Assembly: GCF_002844375.1 (NCBI RefSeq)
Contig: NZ_CP024199.1
Coordinates: 1,314,001-1,378,000, forward strand
DNA: 64,000 bases
Source of the DNA: Thalassospira marina
GTDB lineage: Bacteria > Pseudomonadota > Alphaproteobacteria > Rhodospirillales > Thalassospiraceae
Reading direction: 5' to 3'
A model generated the notes under the pieces. That model saw only the letters and a program-made list of their open reading frames with translations, was not told the origin of the DNA and made no database searches. How positions within the stretch are numbered: position 1 is the stretch's first letter; each line of letters opens with the position of its first letter. The position numbers were made by a program, and so were the translations under genes. This document shows positions 43,839 to 53,070 of this stretch, piece by piece.

Positions 43839-45323
43839 CTATTCCAGCCCGGATTGTGCCCACAGGCTTTCACCGGGGAAAATATCGTGGCTTTCAATGC
43901 CGCGGGTCACAAAACGCTGCGCCTGCAGGGTTTCCGACCAGTAATCCATCGAAAAGCCCGCCTTGCGTTTTAAATGGCGCAAAAAGTCGCGCGGGTCGGG
44001 CAGTTGGTCCCACACTTGCGGTAAAAACAGGCCACGGCGGGCGCCGTCGCTCAGGATAACGCCATCCTCAAACGGGGTTAACCGCGCAATCAAATCCGCC
44101 TCATCTTTAAACGGAAAAGGCTTGGGTGCAGACAGCACGGAAATCGACATGGCAAGATCGCCAGTTAGCTCCGCTGCGCTGATTTTGGCAAAACGCGGAT
44201 CGGCAAAGGCCGCCTTGAAAGCGTTTTCACAAATATCCTGCCCCAGGGGCCGGTGCGCAATGATGGAGCCAATGCAGCCGCGTAAAGTGCCCTGTTGTTT
44301 AAGCGTAACAAAACACGCCCCAGCTTCACGCAGGGCAGGCGGCAGCGTGGTCATATCCGGTGCCAGCGGCGCCCCATTCGCAAGACCATGCTGGATGGCA
44401 GCACTGGCAAGGCGCAGCATGTCGCGCCCATGCTGTTTGATAATGGCCTCCGTCCCCTGTGCAAATTCTGTTTCGGCGGTATCGTCCTGGCTGGCTTTTG
44501 GCACAGCGCCAGCTTTGCCGTCAAAAAACGCCCAGGCACCATAACCCACCACGCGGGATGTATCGCCGCTGGCAGTGCTGGAATTTTGCATTGAAAGCGT
44601 TTTCACTTTCATCGCCCGTTTGCGGGCTACGCGCAACAAGCCGACAATCGGCAGGCAGCCACAGGCATCGTCAAATCCCAGTTCTTCGGCGGTGAAATTC
44701 TCAATCAACTGCCGTGTGCGGTCATCCATTTTGCGGGCGGTGGCATCATCATGGAAATGCGAAAGATCCGATGAAATGACAATCAGGGTTTCCGGCCCGG
44801 CCCATAATTTTTCAACCACTTCTTCTACCTGATGTGCGGCACAGCGGCTGACCAGCAAGGGCACGATGGCAATATCGGGCTGGTTGGCAAAAATATGCTG
44901 GATAAAGGGCAGTTCAATTTCCAGCCCGTGTTCCTGCACATGGGCGGCGTTTAACCGCTGCACCTGCGGCAGGGCTAGAAGGGCATTAATCGCCCCTTCA
45001 TCCACCGGCACATTCCCCAGCGGGGTGGCAAAGGCCGTGGCATCGGCAATGGCAATGCCCTGAAACGCCATGCGATGCGCCGGGCCGATAATGACGATGC
45101 GGCGAATGGTATCTGCCGCCGGCAGGATGGTGGCAAAGCCATCGGCCGCAATGGCACCAGAATAAACCAGCCCGGCATGGGGTACGATAATCGCTTTGGG
45201 AATGGCGGCATCCGCACCCGGCTGCCCGGCCTGCGCCATCAGGCTGGCAATGGTGCTGCGCAGGGTTTGGGCATCGGCGGGGTAAAAACTTCCGGCGATG
45301 GCGGCAGGGCGAATGACAGTCAT
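43839..45323 (-). CDS. AmmeMemoRadiSam system proteins B and A, fused (Memo + AMMECR1)
   Basis: A 494-aa fusion of two members of a conserved three-part system of unknown function. N-terminal Memo-like domain (about 1-270): TVIRPAAIAGSFYPAD, VPHAGLVYSG with His49, GPAHRM, HGLEIELPFIQH, ISSDLSHFHD and CGCLPIVGLL, the residues that line the Memo metal site. C-terminal AMMECR1 domain (about 300-494) with the hallmark LRGCIGS motif and DGVILSDGARRGLFLPQVWDQLPDPRDFLRHLKRKAGF. The ATG at 45323 follows AAGGA; the frame is open to 45374. The radical SAM partner is divergent, 116 bases away. Confidence 0.93.
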   Translation of the reverse strand: MTVIRPAAIAGSFYPADAQTLRSTIASLMAQAGQPGADAAIPKAIIVPHAGLVYSGAIAADGFATILPAADTIRRIVIIGPAHRMAFQGIAIADATAFATPLGNVPVDEGAINALLALPQVQRLNAAHVQEHGLEIELPFIQHIFANQPDIAIVPLLVSRCAAHQVEEVVEKLWAGPETLIVISSDLSHFHDDATARKMDDRTRQLIENFTAEELGFDDACGCLPIVGLLRVARKRAMKVKTLSMQNSSTASGDTSRVVGYGAWAFFDGKAGAVPKASQDDTAETEFAQGTEAIIKQHGRDMLRLASAAIQHGLANGAPLAPDMTTLPPALREAGACFVTLKQQGTLRGCIGSIIAHRPLGQDICENAFKAAFADPRFAKISAAELTGDLAMSISVLSAPKPFPFKDEADLIARLTPFEDGVILSDGARRGLFLPQVWDQLPDPRDFLRHLKRKAGFSMDYWSETLQAQRFVTRGIESHDIFPGESLWAQSGLE

Positions 45324-45439
45324 GACGCATCCTTGTAACCGGGATGACCCGTTTGGGCTGGCGATCCTTTGCAAAAGATAACGCGGCGCGATAGATTTTC
45401 AAAGGATGCTGCATTTTCACAACGGGTGGAAATTTCGCC

Positions 45440-46570
45440 ATGACGACAACCATGACAAGCGGGCAGGGAAACAGCGACGTGGTGCCGGGGCGCTACTGGC
45501 ACCATCTGGATGATGGTCGTATTCAGTGCGATGTTTGCCCGCGTTATTGCAAGCTGGGCGAGGGGCAGCGCGGGCTTTGTTTTGTCCGTGCGCGGCAGAA
45601 TGACCAGGTGGTGTTAACAACCTGGGGCCGGTCATCGGGGTTTTGTATTGATCCGGTCGAGAAAAAGCCGCTGAACCATTTTTTGCCCGGAAGCCCCGTT
45701 TTGTCCTTTGGTACGGCAGGGTGCAATCTGACCTGCAAGTTTTGCCAGAACCACGAAATTTCCAAGGCCCGGCAAATGGATGCGGTAGGCAGCCTGGCGA
45801 CACCCGATATGATTGTGCAAACCGCACAACAATGGGGATGTTCGGCCGTCGCCTTTACCTATAACGACCCGGTGATTTTTCTGGAATATGCGGTGGATGT
45901 GGCCAAGGCCTGCCGCGCGGCGGGCATTAAAACCATCGCGGTGACGGCGGGTTATATTGGCCGCGAAGCACGGGTTGAGTTTTTTCGCCATATGGATGCC
46001 GCCAATGTTGATTTAAAAGGCTTTACCGAGGCGTTTTATCATAAGCTGTGTTCGGCCCATCTGGAGGATGTGCTGGAAACGCTGGTTTATTTAAAACGCG
46101 AAACCGGCGTTTGGTTTGAGCTGACCAATCTGGTTATTCCCGGTGAAAATGATGGCGATGATGAATTTGATGCCATGACGCGCTGGATCATGGACCATCT
46201 TGGCCCCGATGTGCCCCTGCATTTCAGCGCCTTTCACCCCGACTGGAAAATGATGGACACGCCGCGCACCCCTGCCGCCACCCTGGGCCGGGCGCGCGAC
46301 ATCGCCCTTAAAAACGGGCTGCGCTATGTCTATGTCGGTAATGTGCATGACCACGCGGCATCCAGCACCTATTGCCATCACTGCCATACCCGCCTGATTG
46401 GCCGGGACTGGTATGAGCTTTCGGACTGGAAGCTGGATGAACAGGGAAATTGCACAGAATGCGGAACCGCCTGTGCCGGTGTGTTTGCTTCGCAGCCGGG
46501 GCAATGGGGCCGGAAACGCCAGCCGGTGCGGCTGCAAGCATCGAGGAACGTAGCAGGAAACCAGCGTTAA
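45440..46570 (+). CDS. AmmeMemoRadiSam system radical SAM enzyme
   Basis: Radical SAM protein of 376 aa, related to pyruvate formate-lyase activating enzymes. The [4Fe-4S] motif CNLTCKFC gives Cys95, Cys99 and Cys102. An N-terminal Cys cluster (CDVCPRYCKLGEGQRGLC) and a C-terminal one (CHHC ... CTECGTAC) may hold further metal or iron-sulfur sites. It belongs to the family that co-occurs with Memo and AMMECR1 proteins, and here it is divergent from their fusion. The reaction is unknown. The last 30 residues (VFASQPGQWGRKRQPVRL...) are basic and not conserved-looking. Confidence 0.92.
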   Translation: MTTTMTSGQGNSDVVPGRYWHHLDDGRIQCDVCPRYCKLGEGQRGLCFVRARQNDQVVLTTWGRSSGFCIDPVEKKPLNHFLPGSPVLSFGTAGCNLTCKFCQNHEISKARQMDAVGSLATPDMIVQTAQQWGCSAVAFTYNDPVIFLEYAVDVAKACRAAGIKTIAVTAGYIGREARVEFFRHMDAANVDLKGFTEAFYHKLCSAHLEDVLETLVYLKRETGVWFELTNLVIPGENDGDDEFDAMTRWIMDHLGPDVPLHFSAFHPDWKMMDTPRTPAATLGRARDIALKNGLRYVYVGNVHDHAASSTYCHHCHTRLIGRDWYELSDWKLDEQGNCTECGTACAGVFASQPGQWGRKRQPVRLQASRNVAGNQR

Positions 46571-46662
46571 AGAATGGTGGATCACAAAGAAATGTGGGTG
46601 AGGCGCATGGGGGCTGCTATAGCAATTTGTGAGGGCAGGCACCGGGCCGCCCGGTTTGCAGG

Positions 46663-47160
46663 ATGGCACGATTGAACATAAGACCAGCGATAAATAGCGA
46701 CGTAGATGCCGTTTTTGCCATTCGCCTGAAGGTGCGCGAAAACGCCCTGACACCGGCAGAGCTTGCCGCGCGCGGCATTACCAGGGCCGCCTGGCCGGGC
46801 TGGTTTAGGGAAGGCTATGGTATTTGGGTGGCGCAAATGGGCGATGATATTGCCGGTTTCGCCATTGCCGTACCCAAGGAAGCCACCCTGTGGGCGCTGT
46901 TTGTGGACCCGGATTTTGAAGGGCGCGGTGTGGGATCGGCCCTTTTGAAAGTGGCGGAAAACTGGCTGTTTGACAAAGGATGCCGGGAAATATCACTGAC
47001 CACCGATGCCAACCCGAATGTGCGCGCACACGGGTTTTATGAACGTCATGGCTGGATTTTAACCGGCGATGCCAATGACGGGCAGGTGGAATATATCAAA
47101 GGCTATATTGATGATGCAGATGGTTTCTGGAGTGACGAGATGCTGGACCGCCCGGTTTGA
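46663..47160 (+). CDS. GNAT family N-acetyltransferase
   Basis: Acetyl-CoA-dependent acetyltransferase fold, 165 aa. The opening LNIRPAINSDVDAVFAIRLKVRENAL, the strand LWALFVDPDFEGRGVGSALL with the pyrophosphate loop (EGRGVG) and the closing NPNVRAHGFYERHGW segment are the GNAT motifs A and B. The substrate is unknown. It follows the radical SAM gene by 92 bases on the same strand and is convergent with nnrS; linkage to the AmmeMemoRadiSam genes is only positional. Confidence 0.9.
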   Translation: MARLNIRPAINSDVDAVFAIRLKVRENALTPAELAARGITRAAWPGWFREGYGIWVAQMGDDIAGFAIAVPKEATLWALFVDPDFEGRGVGSALLKVAENWLFDKGCREISLTTDANPNVRAHGFYERHGWILTGDANDGQVEYIKGYIDDADGFWSDEMLDRPV

Positions 47161-47192
47161 CATCCCGTCATATCCATGACGCTTAATGTGGA

Positions 47193-48428
47193 TCAGGCCT
47201 TTTTAAGCGGTGCGCCAGTCAGGACCGGGGCGTAACGCAGTAAAAACAGCACCCAGCCACCAACCCAGCACAGGGTGGCCGCGGCCAGAAGCATAATATA
47301 GCTGCCGCCAAAAACCGGGGCGAGCAGGCGCAATGCCGTTGCCAGCCAGATAAGGGCAAAGGCGGCAGTAAAGATTTTACCCGCAACCAAAGCGCGCCCG
47401 GTATGGCCCAGTGCGGCCCGCCCGCCAATCGCCATGATCATGCAGGCCATTGCCCCGGCCCCCCCGGCATGAAGGGCATCATTTACCGCATAAAGGTCGG
47501 GTCGGAGCATGGCAAAACCCACCAGAAGCAGGCTGGTCGGCAGCCAGAAATAGGCGGCATGCAGCATGATCACCAGCGGATCGGCGAAGGTGTGAATGCC
47601 ACGCCAGCGCGACAGGCGGGCGAAATGCAAAAACCCGCTTGCCATTAGCATAACACCAGCACCCTGATGCCAGGGGGTGAATACCAGCGCGATGGAAGCC
47701 ACAAGCGCCCCCATGCACAGGGCATCAAAACGGTTAAAGGAAACAGGTTCGGCAATGGCGGGCAGTTTGCCATTGCGCATCAGCCAGTTGCGGGTAAAGC
47801 CGGGAATAATGCGCCCGCCAATAAGGGCGATCAGCAGCAGGAAAATGAAAATACCAGCGCGCGGGAAAATTTCGGCATCAAGCGGAATGGTATCTGTCGC
47901 GGCCAGCACAAAAACCGCATCAATCACGGCAAGAAGGCCAATAATGGCAAGGATTTTAAGGTTACGGCGGTTGTTGCCTGCAATCAGCTCGCGCGCGGCC
48001 AACCCCAGCAGGGCAAGGTAATAGGAAAGCTCGATCACCAGTAAAAGGGCGGTGCTGGTTTGGGCCGCAAAAATCATTGCGACCCGGCCTGCCAGCCACA
48101 GGGTGGTGAGGGCGATGATGGGCGCGCCTTTAAGGGCTGGTCGGCCTGTCCAGTTGGCAATCGCGGTAAGCAGGAACCCACCCAGGGCGGCCCCGCCAAA
48201 AGCAAAAATCATTTCATGGGCATGCCAAAGCGATGTGGTGCCCAGTTGCGGTGCCCAAAGCCCGTGGATCATGGCGCTCAGCCACCAGACAACCCCGATA
48301 ATCGCCTGCAAACCGGCAAACAGAAAAAGCGGGCGAAAAGCACCGCGCCAGAACGGCAGGGGTTGGGACAGGGAAGAAGCTGCATCGGCCGGTTCGGTCG
48401 GCAGAATGGGGATCGGGCGCGAAACCAT
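47193..48428 (-). CDS. nnrS: NnrS family heme-copper membrane protein
   Basis: Integral membrane protein of 411 aa with about 12 hydrophobic segments. NnrS proteins bind heme and copper and protect against nitrosative stress during nitric-oxide-producing conditions. Signature segments: PFWRGAFRPLFLFAGLQA, LWHAHEMIFAFGGAALGGFLLTAIANWTGRPALKG, GGRIIPGFTRNWL and DALHAGGAGAMACMIMAIGGRAALGHTGR. The ATG at 48428 follows AAGGTGA; the frame is open to 48443. No denitrification genes are in the window. A possible FNR/NnrR-type site lies about 95-108 bases upstream. Confidence 0.92.
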   Translation of the reverse strand: MVSRPIPILPTEPADAASSLSQPLPFWRGAFRPLFLFAGLQAIIGVVWWLSAMIHGLWAPQLGTTSLWHAHEMIFAFGGAALGGFLLTAIANWTGRPALKGAPIIALTTLWLAGRVAMIFAAQTSTALLLVIELSYYLALLGLAARELIAGNNRRNLKILAIIGLLAVIDAVFVLAATDTIPLDAEIFPRAGIFIFLLLIALIGGRIIPGFTRNWLMRNGKLPAIAEPVSFNRFDALCMGALVASIALVFTPWHQGAGVMLMASGFLHFARLSRWRGIHTFADPLVIMLHAAYFWLPTSLLLVGFAMLRPDLYAVNDALHAGGAGAMACMIMAIGGRAALGHTGRALVAGKIFTAAFALIWLATALRLLAPVFGGSYIMLLAAATLCWVGGWVLFLLRYAPVLTGAPLKKA

Positions 48429-48522
48429 GATGTCACCTTGCATTACCCGGATGTTTCCGGGGGATTTTCAAGCAATTTTTGGATGTGTGAGGGCCATGGT
48501 GCACCGATGAAAAATTGCTGCC

Positions 48523-48536
48523 TTGATATTTCGCAA
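48523..48536. promoter_or_regulatory. Possible FNR/NnrR-type box upstream of nnrS
   Basis: On the minus strand TTGCG-N4-ATCAA matches the TTGAT-N4-ATCAA consensus at eight of ten positions. Position and target gene fit, but the left half is poor. Confidence 0.35.
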
Positions 48537-48723
48537 TTTTTGCCTGGCGGGCCTGCATGGCTGGAATGATTTTTTTGTTTCTTTGCCGGATAACCCTTTA
48601 TTTCGGCTGGTATCAGGTTAAATTGGGAAGATTGGGTTTTGACCCAGATAGGATATGTCCGCAAACGGGTGGCGGGCCGAGACCAATTCACAGACCCAGA
48701 AATTTTCAGGAGTCCTTTCCGAT

Positions 48724-50193
48724 ATGAAGATCACTTTTTCCGATCTCGCAGTTCCGGCTTCCGGCGCGGTTGTGGCCTTTGCCACCGAGGGCGGCGATCT
48801 GATGCCAAGTGCCGTTGCGCTTGATGAGGCAACTGGCGGTGCCATTGCCCGCGCGATCAAGGCATCCACCTTCAAGGGGAAGGCTGGCCAAAGCCTGCAG
48901 ATCCTTTCACCCGCAAATGTCGAACTGTCGCGCATTGTTATTTTCGGTATCGGTAGCGAAGCCGAATTTGACGTGGTTGCCGCCCAGAAACTTGGTGGGC
49001 AGGTAACGGTTGCCGCACAGGGCACGGGCGAAAAGGAAGTTACCGTCCTGTTTGATATGGACGAACTTGCCAGCGATTTTGCCACGGGTGCCGCCCTGCG
49101 CGATTACCGGTTCGATAAATACCGCACCACCGAAACCAAGGATGACAAGCCTGCGCTTAAATCCGTTGCGGTGGCGACCAAAGAACCGAAAGAAGCCAAA
49201 AAGCAGTTTGAAAACGCCAAAAAAGTTATCGATGGCGTGTTCTTTACCCGCGATCTGGTTTCCGAACCGTCCAACATTCTTTATCCGGCAAGCTTCGTTG
49301 ACGAAGTCAAGGCGCTGGAAAAGCTTGGCGTCGAGATTGATGTTCTTGACGAAAAGGAAATGAAAAAGCTGGGTATGGGCGCACTGCTGGGTGTTGCACA
49401 GGGTTCGGCACAGAAGCCCTATCTGGTGGTGATGCGCTGGAATGGCGGCAAGAAAAAAGAAGCTCCGATTGCCTTTGTTGGCAAGGGTGTGACCTTTGAT
49501 ACCGGCGGGATTTCGCTGAAACCTGCTGCCGGTATGGAAGACATGAAGTTTGACATGGGCGGTGCCGGTGTTGTTTCAGGCCTGATGAAGGCCCTTGCTG
49601 GCCGTAATGCCAAATCAAACGTCATTGGCGTGATTGGCCTGGTTGAAAACATGCCGTCCAGCACCGCGCAGCGCCCGGGCGATGTGGTAACTTCCATGTC
49701 GGGGCAGACGGTTGAGGTGATCAACACCGATGCCGAAGGCCGCCTGGTTCTGTGTGATGCGCTGACCTATGTGCAGGAAAAATACGATCCCAGCCTGATC
49801 GTGGACCTGGCAACCCTGACCGGGGCGATCATTATTGCGCTGGGCCATGAACATGCCGGCCTGTTTTCCAATAATGATACGCTTTCTGCCCAGATCACCA
49901 ATGCTGGCCTGGCCGTTAATGAACCTGTCTGGCGCATGCCCCTGGGCAAGGCCTATGACGACCAGCTGAAATCCGACATTGCGGATATGAAAAACGTTGG
50001 TGGCCGTCCGGCAGGTTCGATCACGGCGGCACAGTTCCTGAAACGCTTTATCACCAAGGACCGCCCGTGGGCGCATCTGGATATTGCGGCAATGGCCTGG
50101 GCCACCAAGGACAGCGAAGTGACGCCGAAAGGCGCGACCGGCTATGGCGTTCGCCTGCTGGACCGTTTTGTGGCCGATAACCACGAAGCCTGA
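48724..50193 (+). CDS. pepA: Leucyl aminopeptidase (M17)
   Basis: Cytosolic dizinc aminopeptidase, 489 aa, hexameric by family. The N-terminal macro-like domain is followed by the catalytic domain with VGKGVTFDTGGISLKPAAGMEDMKFDMGGAG (Lys and Asp zinc ligands), the NTDAEGRLVLCDAL signature at about 334-341, and LATLTGAIIIALGHEHAGLFSN. The frame is open from 48655, but ATG 48724 with AGGAGT upstream gives the family start. It is followed by a terminator and then holC, a common pair in proteobacteria. Confidence 0.95.
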   Translation: MKITFSDLAVPASGAVVAFATEGGDLMPSAVALDEATGGAIARAIKASTFKGKAGQSLQILSPANVELSRIVIFGIGSEAEFDVVAAQKLGGQVTVAAQGTGEKEVTVLFDMDELASDFATGAALRDYRFDKYRTTETKDDKPALKSVAVATKEPKEAKKQFENAKKVIDGVFFTRDLVSEPSNILYPASFVDEVKALEKLGVEIDVLDEKEMKKLGMGALLGVAQGSAQKPYLVVMRWNGGKKKEAPIAFVGKGVTFDTGGISLKPAAGMEDMKFDMGGAGVVSGLMKALAGRNAKSNVIGVIGLVENMPSSTAQRPGDVVTSMSGQTVEVINTDAEGRLVLCDALTYVQEKYDPSLIVDLATLTGAIIIALGHEHAGLFSNNDTLSAQITNAGLAVNEPVWRMPLGKAYDDQLKSDIADMKNVGGRPAGSITAAQFLKRFITKDRPWAHLDIAAMAWATKDSEVTPKGATGYGVRLLDRFVADNHEA

Positions 50194-50206
50194 TTTTGAT
50201 GGGATG

Positions 50207-50243
50207 AACCGGGGCATGGGCAACCTTGCCCCGGTTTTCCTTT
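50207..50243 (+). terminator. Intrinsic terminator between pepA and holC
   Basis: AACCGGGGCA and TGCCCCGGTT form a perfect 10-bp stem around TGGGCAACCT, followed by TTCCTTT. It lies only 34 bases before the holC ATG, so holC may depend on read-through or a promoter inside pepA. Confidence 0.8.
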
Positions 50244-50276
50244 GCCCGATTGCCCAAGCCCAATTATGATCCCGTC

Positions 50277-50732
50277 ATGAGCGATATTTGGTTTTACCAC
50301 CTGACCAACACCCCGCTGGAGCGGGCATTGCCGACCCTGTTGTTTAAAACAATGGAGCGGGAAAAGCGTGCTGTGGTCATGACCAGTAACGATGCCAGGC
50401 TTGAGGCATTAAATACCCTGCTTTGGACCTATGAGGCAGCAAGCTGGTTGCCGCATGGCAGTGCCGAAGATGGCGACCCGGAATTACAGCCCGTCTGGCT
50501 GACGGTGGGGGATGAAAACCCCAACGGGGCGCAGTTTCTGTTCCTGACCGACCGGGCCGATAGCGAAAAGCTGGCAGATTATGAACGTGTGATCATGCTG
50601 TTTGATGACCGCGATTACGATGCCGTGGCCGAAGCCCGCACCCGCTGGAAAACCTGGAAAGATGCCGGGCACAAGCTTTCTTACTGGCAGCAAACCCCAA
50701 GCGGTTCGTGGGAAAAGAAAGCGGAAAGCTGA
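50277..50732 (+). CDS. holC: DNA polymerase III subunit chi
   Basis: Chi subunit of the clamp-loader complex, 151 aa, linking it to SSB. Family features: IWFYHLTNTPLERALPTLLFKTMEREKRAVVMTSNDARLEALNTLLWTYEAASWLPHG at the N-terminus and QPVWLTVGDENPNGAQFLFLTDRADSEKLADYERVIMLFD after it, then YWQQTPSGSWEKK. The frame is open from 50226 inside the terminator; the ATG at 50277 is the family start. Downstream of pepA, as in many proteobacteria. Confidence 0.93.
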   Translation: MSDIWFYHLTNTPLERALPTLLFKTMEREKRAVVMTSNDARLEALNTLLWTYEAASWLPHGSAEDGDPELQPVWLTVGDENPNGAQFLFLTDRADSEKLADYERVIMLFDDRDYDAVAEARTRWKTWKDAGHKLSYWQQTPSGSWEKKAES

Positions 50733-51089
50733 GAACGGCGTTCTGCGCCTCGCATGTTATGTGCTGAGCATTTAACGATACATATCTGCCGCTGGCTGAA
50801 GGCTGCGGCCAGATAGCCTTCCGGGGGCATAACCCCCGCAATATCCCCGACATTGGTGATTTTTATCCCGCGCCGGTCTTGCCGGTTCTGGCGGCGGTAA
50901 AATTGTATGGGTCTTATCTTCTTCGCTGTCTGGAAGTGGGGGGATGCTATCCCCAAGTGTAGAAAGTGGTTTCTTTGCTGCGCGGTAAAAACCGTGCTCT
51001 TGGGAATGCGCAAAATCAAAGCAAGGTACAACCGGCGCATCTAAAAGCGGATGCAGAAAAGCCGGGATAACATCGTGAGGAAAGTCGGA
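50733..51089. other. Intergenic region upstream of the Cache chemoreceptor
   Basis: About 360 bases with no supported gene. It has a short hairpin CGGGGG-CATAA-CCCCCG at 50822-50838 without a T-run, and GGGGAT-GCTA-TCCCC nearby at 50940-50956. The promoter of the chemoreceptor should lie here but was not identified. Confidence 0.4.
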
Positions 51090-52781
51090 ATGCTTAGTCT
51101 GAGTTCGGTAAAAATCAGCAGGCGATTGCTGTTTATTGTCGGGGGCGCCGTATTGGCGGCCATATTGGTGGGGGCCTTTGGCCTGTCTGCAATGCGAAGC
51201 CAGATGATGGCGGATCGCAAGGATAAAACCCGTGCGCTGGTCAATGCGACGGTGTCGCTGATTGATCACTATTATCAGCAGGCAACATCGGGGGCGATGA
51301 CCGAGGAGCAGGCAAAAGAAGCCGCAAGCAAGGCTGTCGGGGCGTTGCGCTATGATGAAACCAACTATTTTTTCGTCTTTGACCAGCAACCGGTTGTGCT
51401 GATTCACACCGTAAAGCCAGAACTGGTTGGCAAGAATTTGTCGCAATCGGTTGATGGCGCGGGGAAGCGTCACTATCAGGCATTTGTCGATATGGTGAAG
51501 CAGAATGGCGCGGGATTTGTTGATTACACCTACATCACGCCCGATAAATCGCGCACGCGTCCAAAGCTTTCCTATGTCAAGATGTTCAAGCCCTGGGGCT
51601 GGATTGTGGCAACCGGCATTTACGTGGATGACGTCGAAGCGATTTTCGAGAAAAACCTGCTGACGATGATTGCGGTGGTCGTGGTGATTGCCGGTGGCGT
51701 TGTCTTTATTTCGCTGATGATCGGGCGGGGCATTACCCGGCCATTGCAAAACATTTCGGATAATATGTTGCGTCTGGCCGAAGGCGACCATTCCATCGAG
51801 GTGGAATATACCCATCATCGCAGCGAAATTGGTGATCTGGCGCGGTCGATGGATATTTTCAAATCCAAGACCATTGAAATGGAAAATCTGCGCCGCCAGC
51901 GTGAAGAACAGGAAAAACGCGCCGAACAGGAAAAACACGCTGCCCTGCTGGCAATGGCCGAAAGTTTCGAAGCAAATGTTGGCCATGTCGTTGAATATGT
52001 GACCAAGGCCGCAGGCAAAATGCAAACGTCTGCCCGTTCGATGAATGTTACGGCCCGAACGGCAGGTGAAAAATCGACAATTGTGTCCTCGGCCTCGCAG
52101 GAAATGTCGACCAATATTGATACAGTTGCAGCCGCGGCAGAGGAACTTTCGGCATCAATCGGGGAAATCAGCACGCAGGTATCGCAATCCTCACAGGTGG
52201 CGAACGGGGCTGTTACCAAATCCGAAGATACCTATAAAAAGATCGAACTGCTGGCCGATGCGGCAAACCAGATTGGCGAGGTGATTTCGCTGATTTCCGA
52301 CATTGCCGCGCAAACCAACCTTTTGGCCCTGAATGCAACAATTGAAGCCGCGCGTGCCGGGGATGCCGGCAAGGGTTTTGCGGTTGTCGCAAACGAGGTC
52401 AAAACACTTGCCAGCCAGACGGCAAAGGCCACCGAAGATATCCGAACGCAGGTAAGCGGCATTCAAACGGCAACAGATACCGCCGTCACCGCCATTGGCG
52501 AGATTGCCGAAACCATCCGCCAGCTTGATGGATCAACGGGGGCAATTGCCGCCGCTGTTGAGGAACAGGGTGCTGCCACCCAGGAAATCGCCCGCAATGT
52601 GGAAGAAGCCGCCCACGGCGCGCGTGATGTGACCCAGAATATCGGTGACGTTTCCACATCGGTTGGTCAAACCCAAACCGTGGCAGGCGAGGTGCAGACC
52701 TTGTCTGACGAGCTTGGCCATCAGGCGACGGAACTGAAATCTGCCGTTTCGGCATTTCTGGCCGAAATCCGCCATAAATAA
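51090..52781 (+). CDS. Methyl-accepting chemotaxis protein with single Cache domain
   Basis: Transmembrane chemoreceptor, 563 aa. First membrane segment about 11-34 (LLFIVGGAVLAAILVGAFGLSAM), periplasmic sCache_2 domain about 40-185 (DHYYQQATSGAMTEEQAKEAASKAVGALRYDETNYFFVFDQQPVVLIHTVKPELVGKNLSQ, KMFKPWGWIVATGIYVDD), second segment about 190-212, HAMP about 213-265, a charged coiled coil (RRQREEQEKRAEQEKH) and the signalling domain with the hairpin tip IEAARAGDAGKGFAVVANEVKTLA. ATG 51090 has AGGAAA upstream. sCache_2 domains often bind small carboxylates, but no ligand can be assigned. No pentapeptide tether for CheR is seen. Confidence 0.94.
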   Translation: MLSLSSVKISRRLLFIVGGAVLAAILVGAFGLSAMRSQMMADRKDKTRALVNATVSLIDHYYQQATSGAMTEEQAKEAASKAVGALRYDETNYFFVFDQQPVVLIHTVKPELVGKNLSQSVDGAGKRHYQAFVDMVKQNGAGFVDYTYITPDKSRTRPKLSYVKMFKPWGWIVATGIYVDDVEAIFEKNLLTMIAVVVVIAGGVVFISLMIGRGITRPLQNISDNMLRLAEGDHSIEVEYTHHRSEIGDLARSMDIFKSKTIEMENLRRQREEQEKRAEQEKHAALLAMAESFEANVGHVVEYVTKAAGKMQTSARSMNVTARTAGEKSTIVSSASQEMSTNIDTVAAAAEELSASIGEISTQVSQSSQVANGAVTKSEDTYKKIELLADAANQIGEVISLISDIAAQTNLLALNATIEAARAGDAGKGFAVVANEVKTLASQTAKATEDIRTQVSGIQTATDTAVTAIGEIAETIRQLDGSTGAIAAAVEEQGAATQEIARNVEEAAHGARDVTQNIGDVSTSVGQTQTVAGEVQTLSDELGHQATELKSAVSAFLAEIRHK

Positions 52782-52989
52782 CGGCGGGCGATACCATCGC
52801 TGGAACCAGATGAAATACAGGCCGGGTCCCCTCGCGCCTGTATTTCTTTTTGGGTCAAAGGCTTGTTGGTTTCGCCATTTTAAACAAAAAATCAATGTAG
52901 TTAATTTCGGACTCATACAAGGCATGCGTGAAATGCATAAAAAGGGGCGTTGAATTACATATGCAGACATGTTTATATGATCGCCATCC

Positions 52990-53052
52990 AACGCGCCGAT
53001 TTGCTCCTCAGCTTGCGGGCGCGATAAAAATGCGGCTAAAGCGAGAGGGCGT
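52990..53052 (+). promoter_or_regulatory. SAM-II riboswitch upstream of metNIQ
   Basis: The stretch carries the SAM-II (SAM-alpha) landmarks in order. P1 is CGCGCC (52992-52997) with GGCGCG (53018-53023). Then comes GATAAAAATGCGGCTAAA, matching the conserved GATAAATG..GCTAAA core of known SAM-II RNAs. The 3' strand GAG-A-GGGC (53043-53050) can pair with GCTCCTC in the P1 loop (53003-53009) to form the H-type pseudoknot, with one bulged A and one G-U. It lies about 70 bases before metN, and S-adenosylmethionine control of methionine uptake is a logical role. Located by eye against remembered examples; covariance search would settle it. Confidence 0.85.
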
Positions 53053-53070
53053 ACACGCTCCGAATGTACG

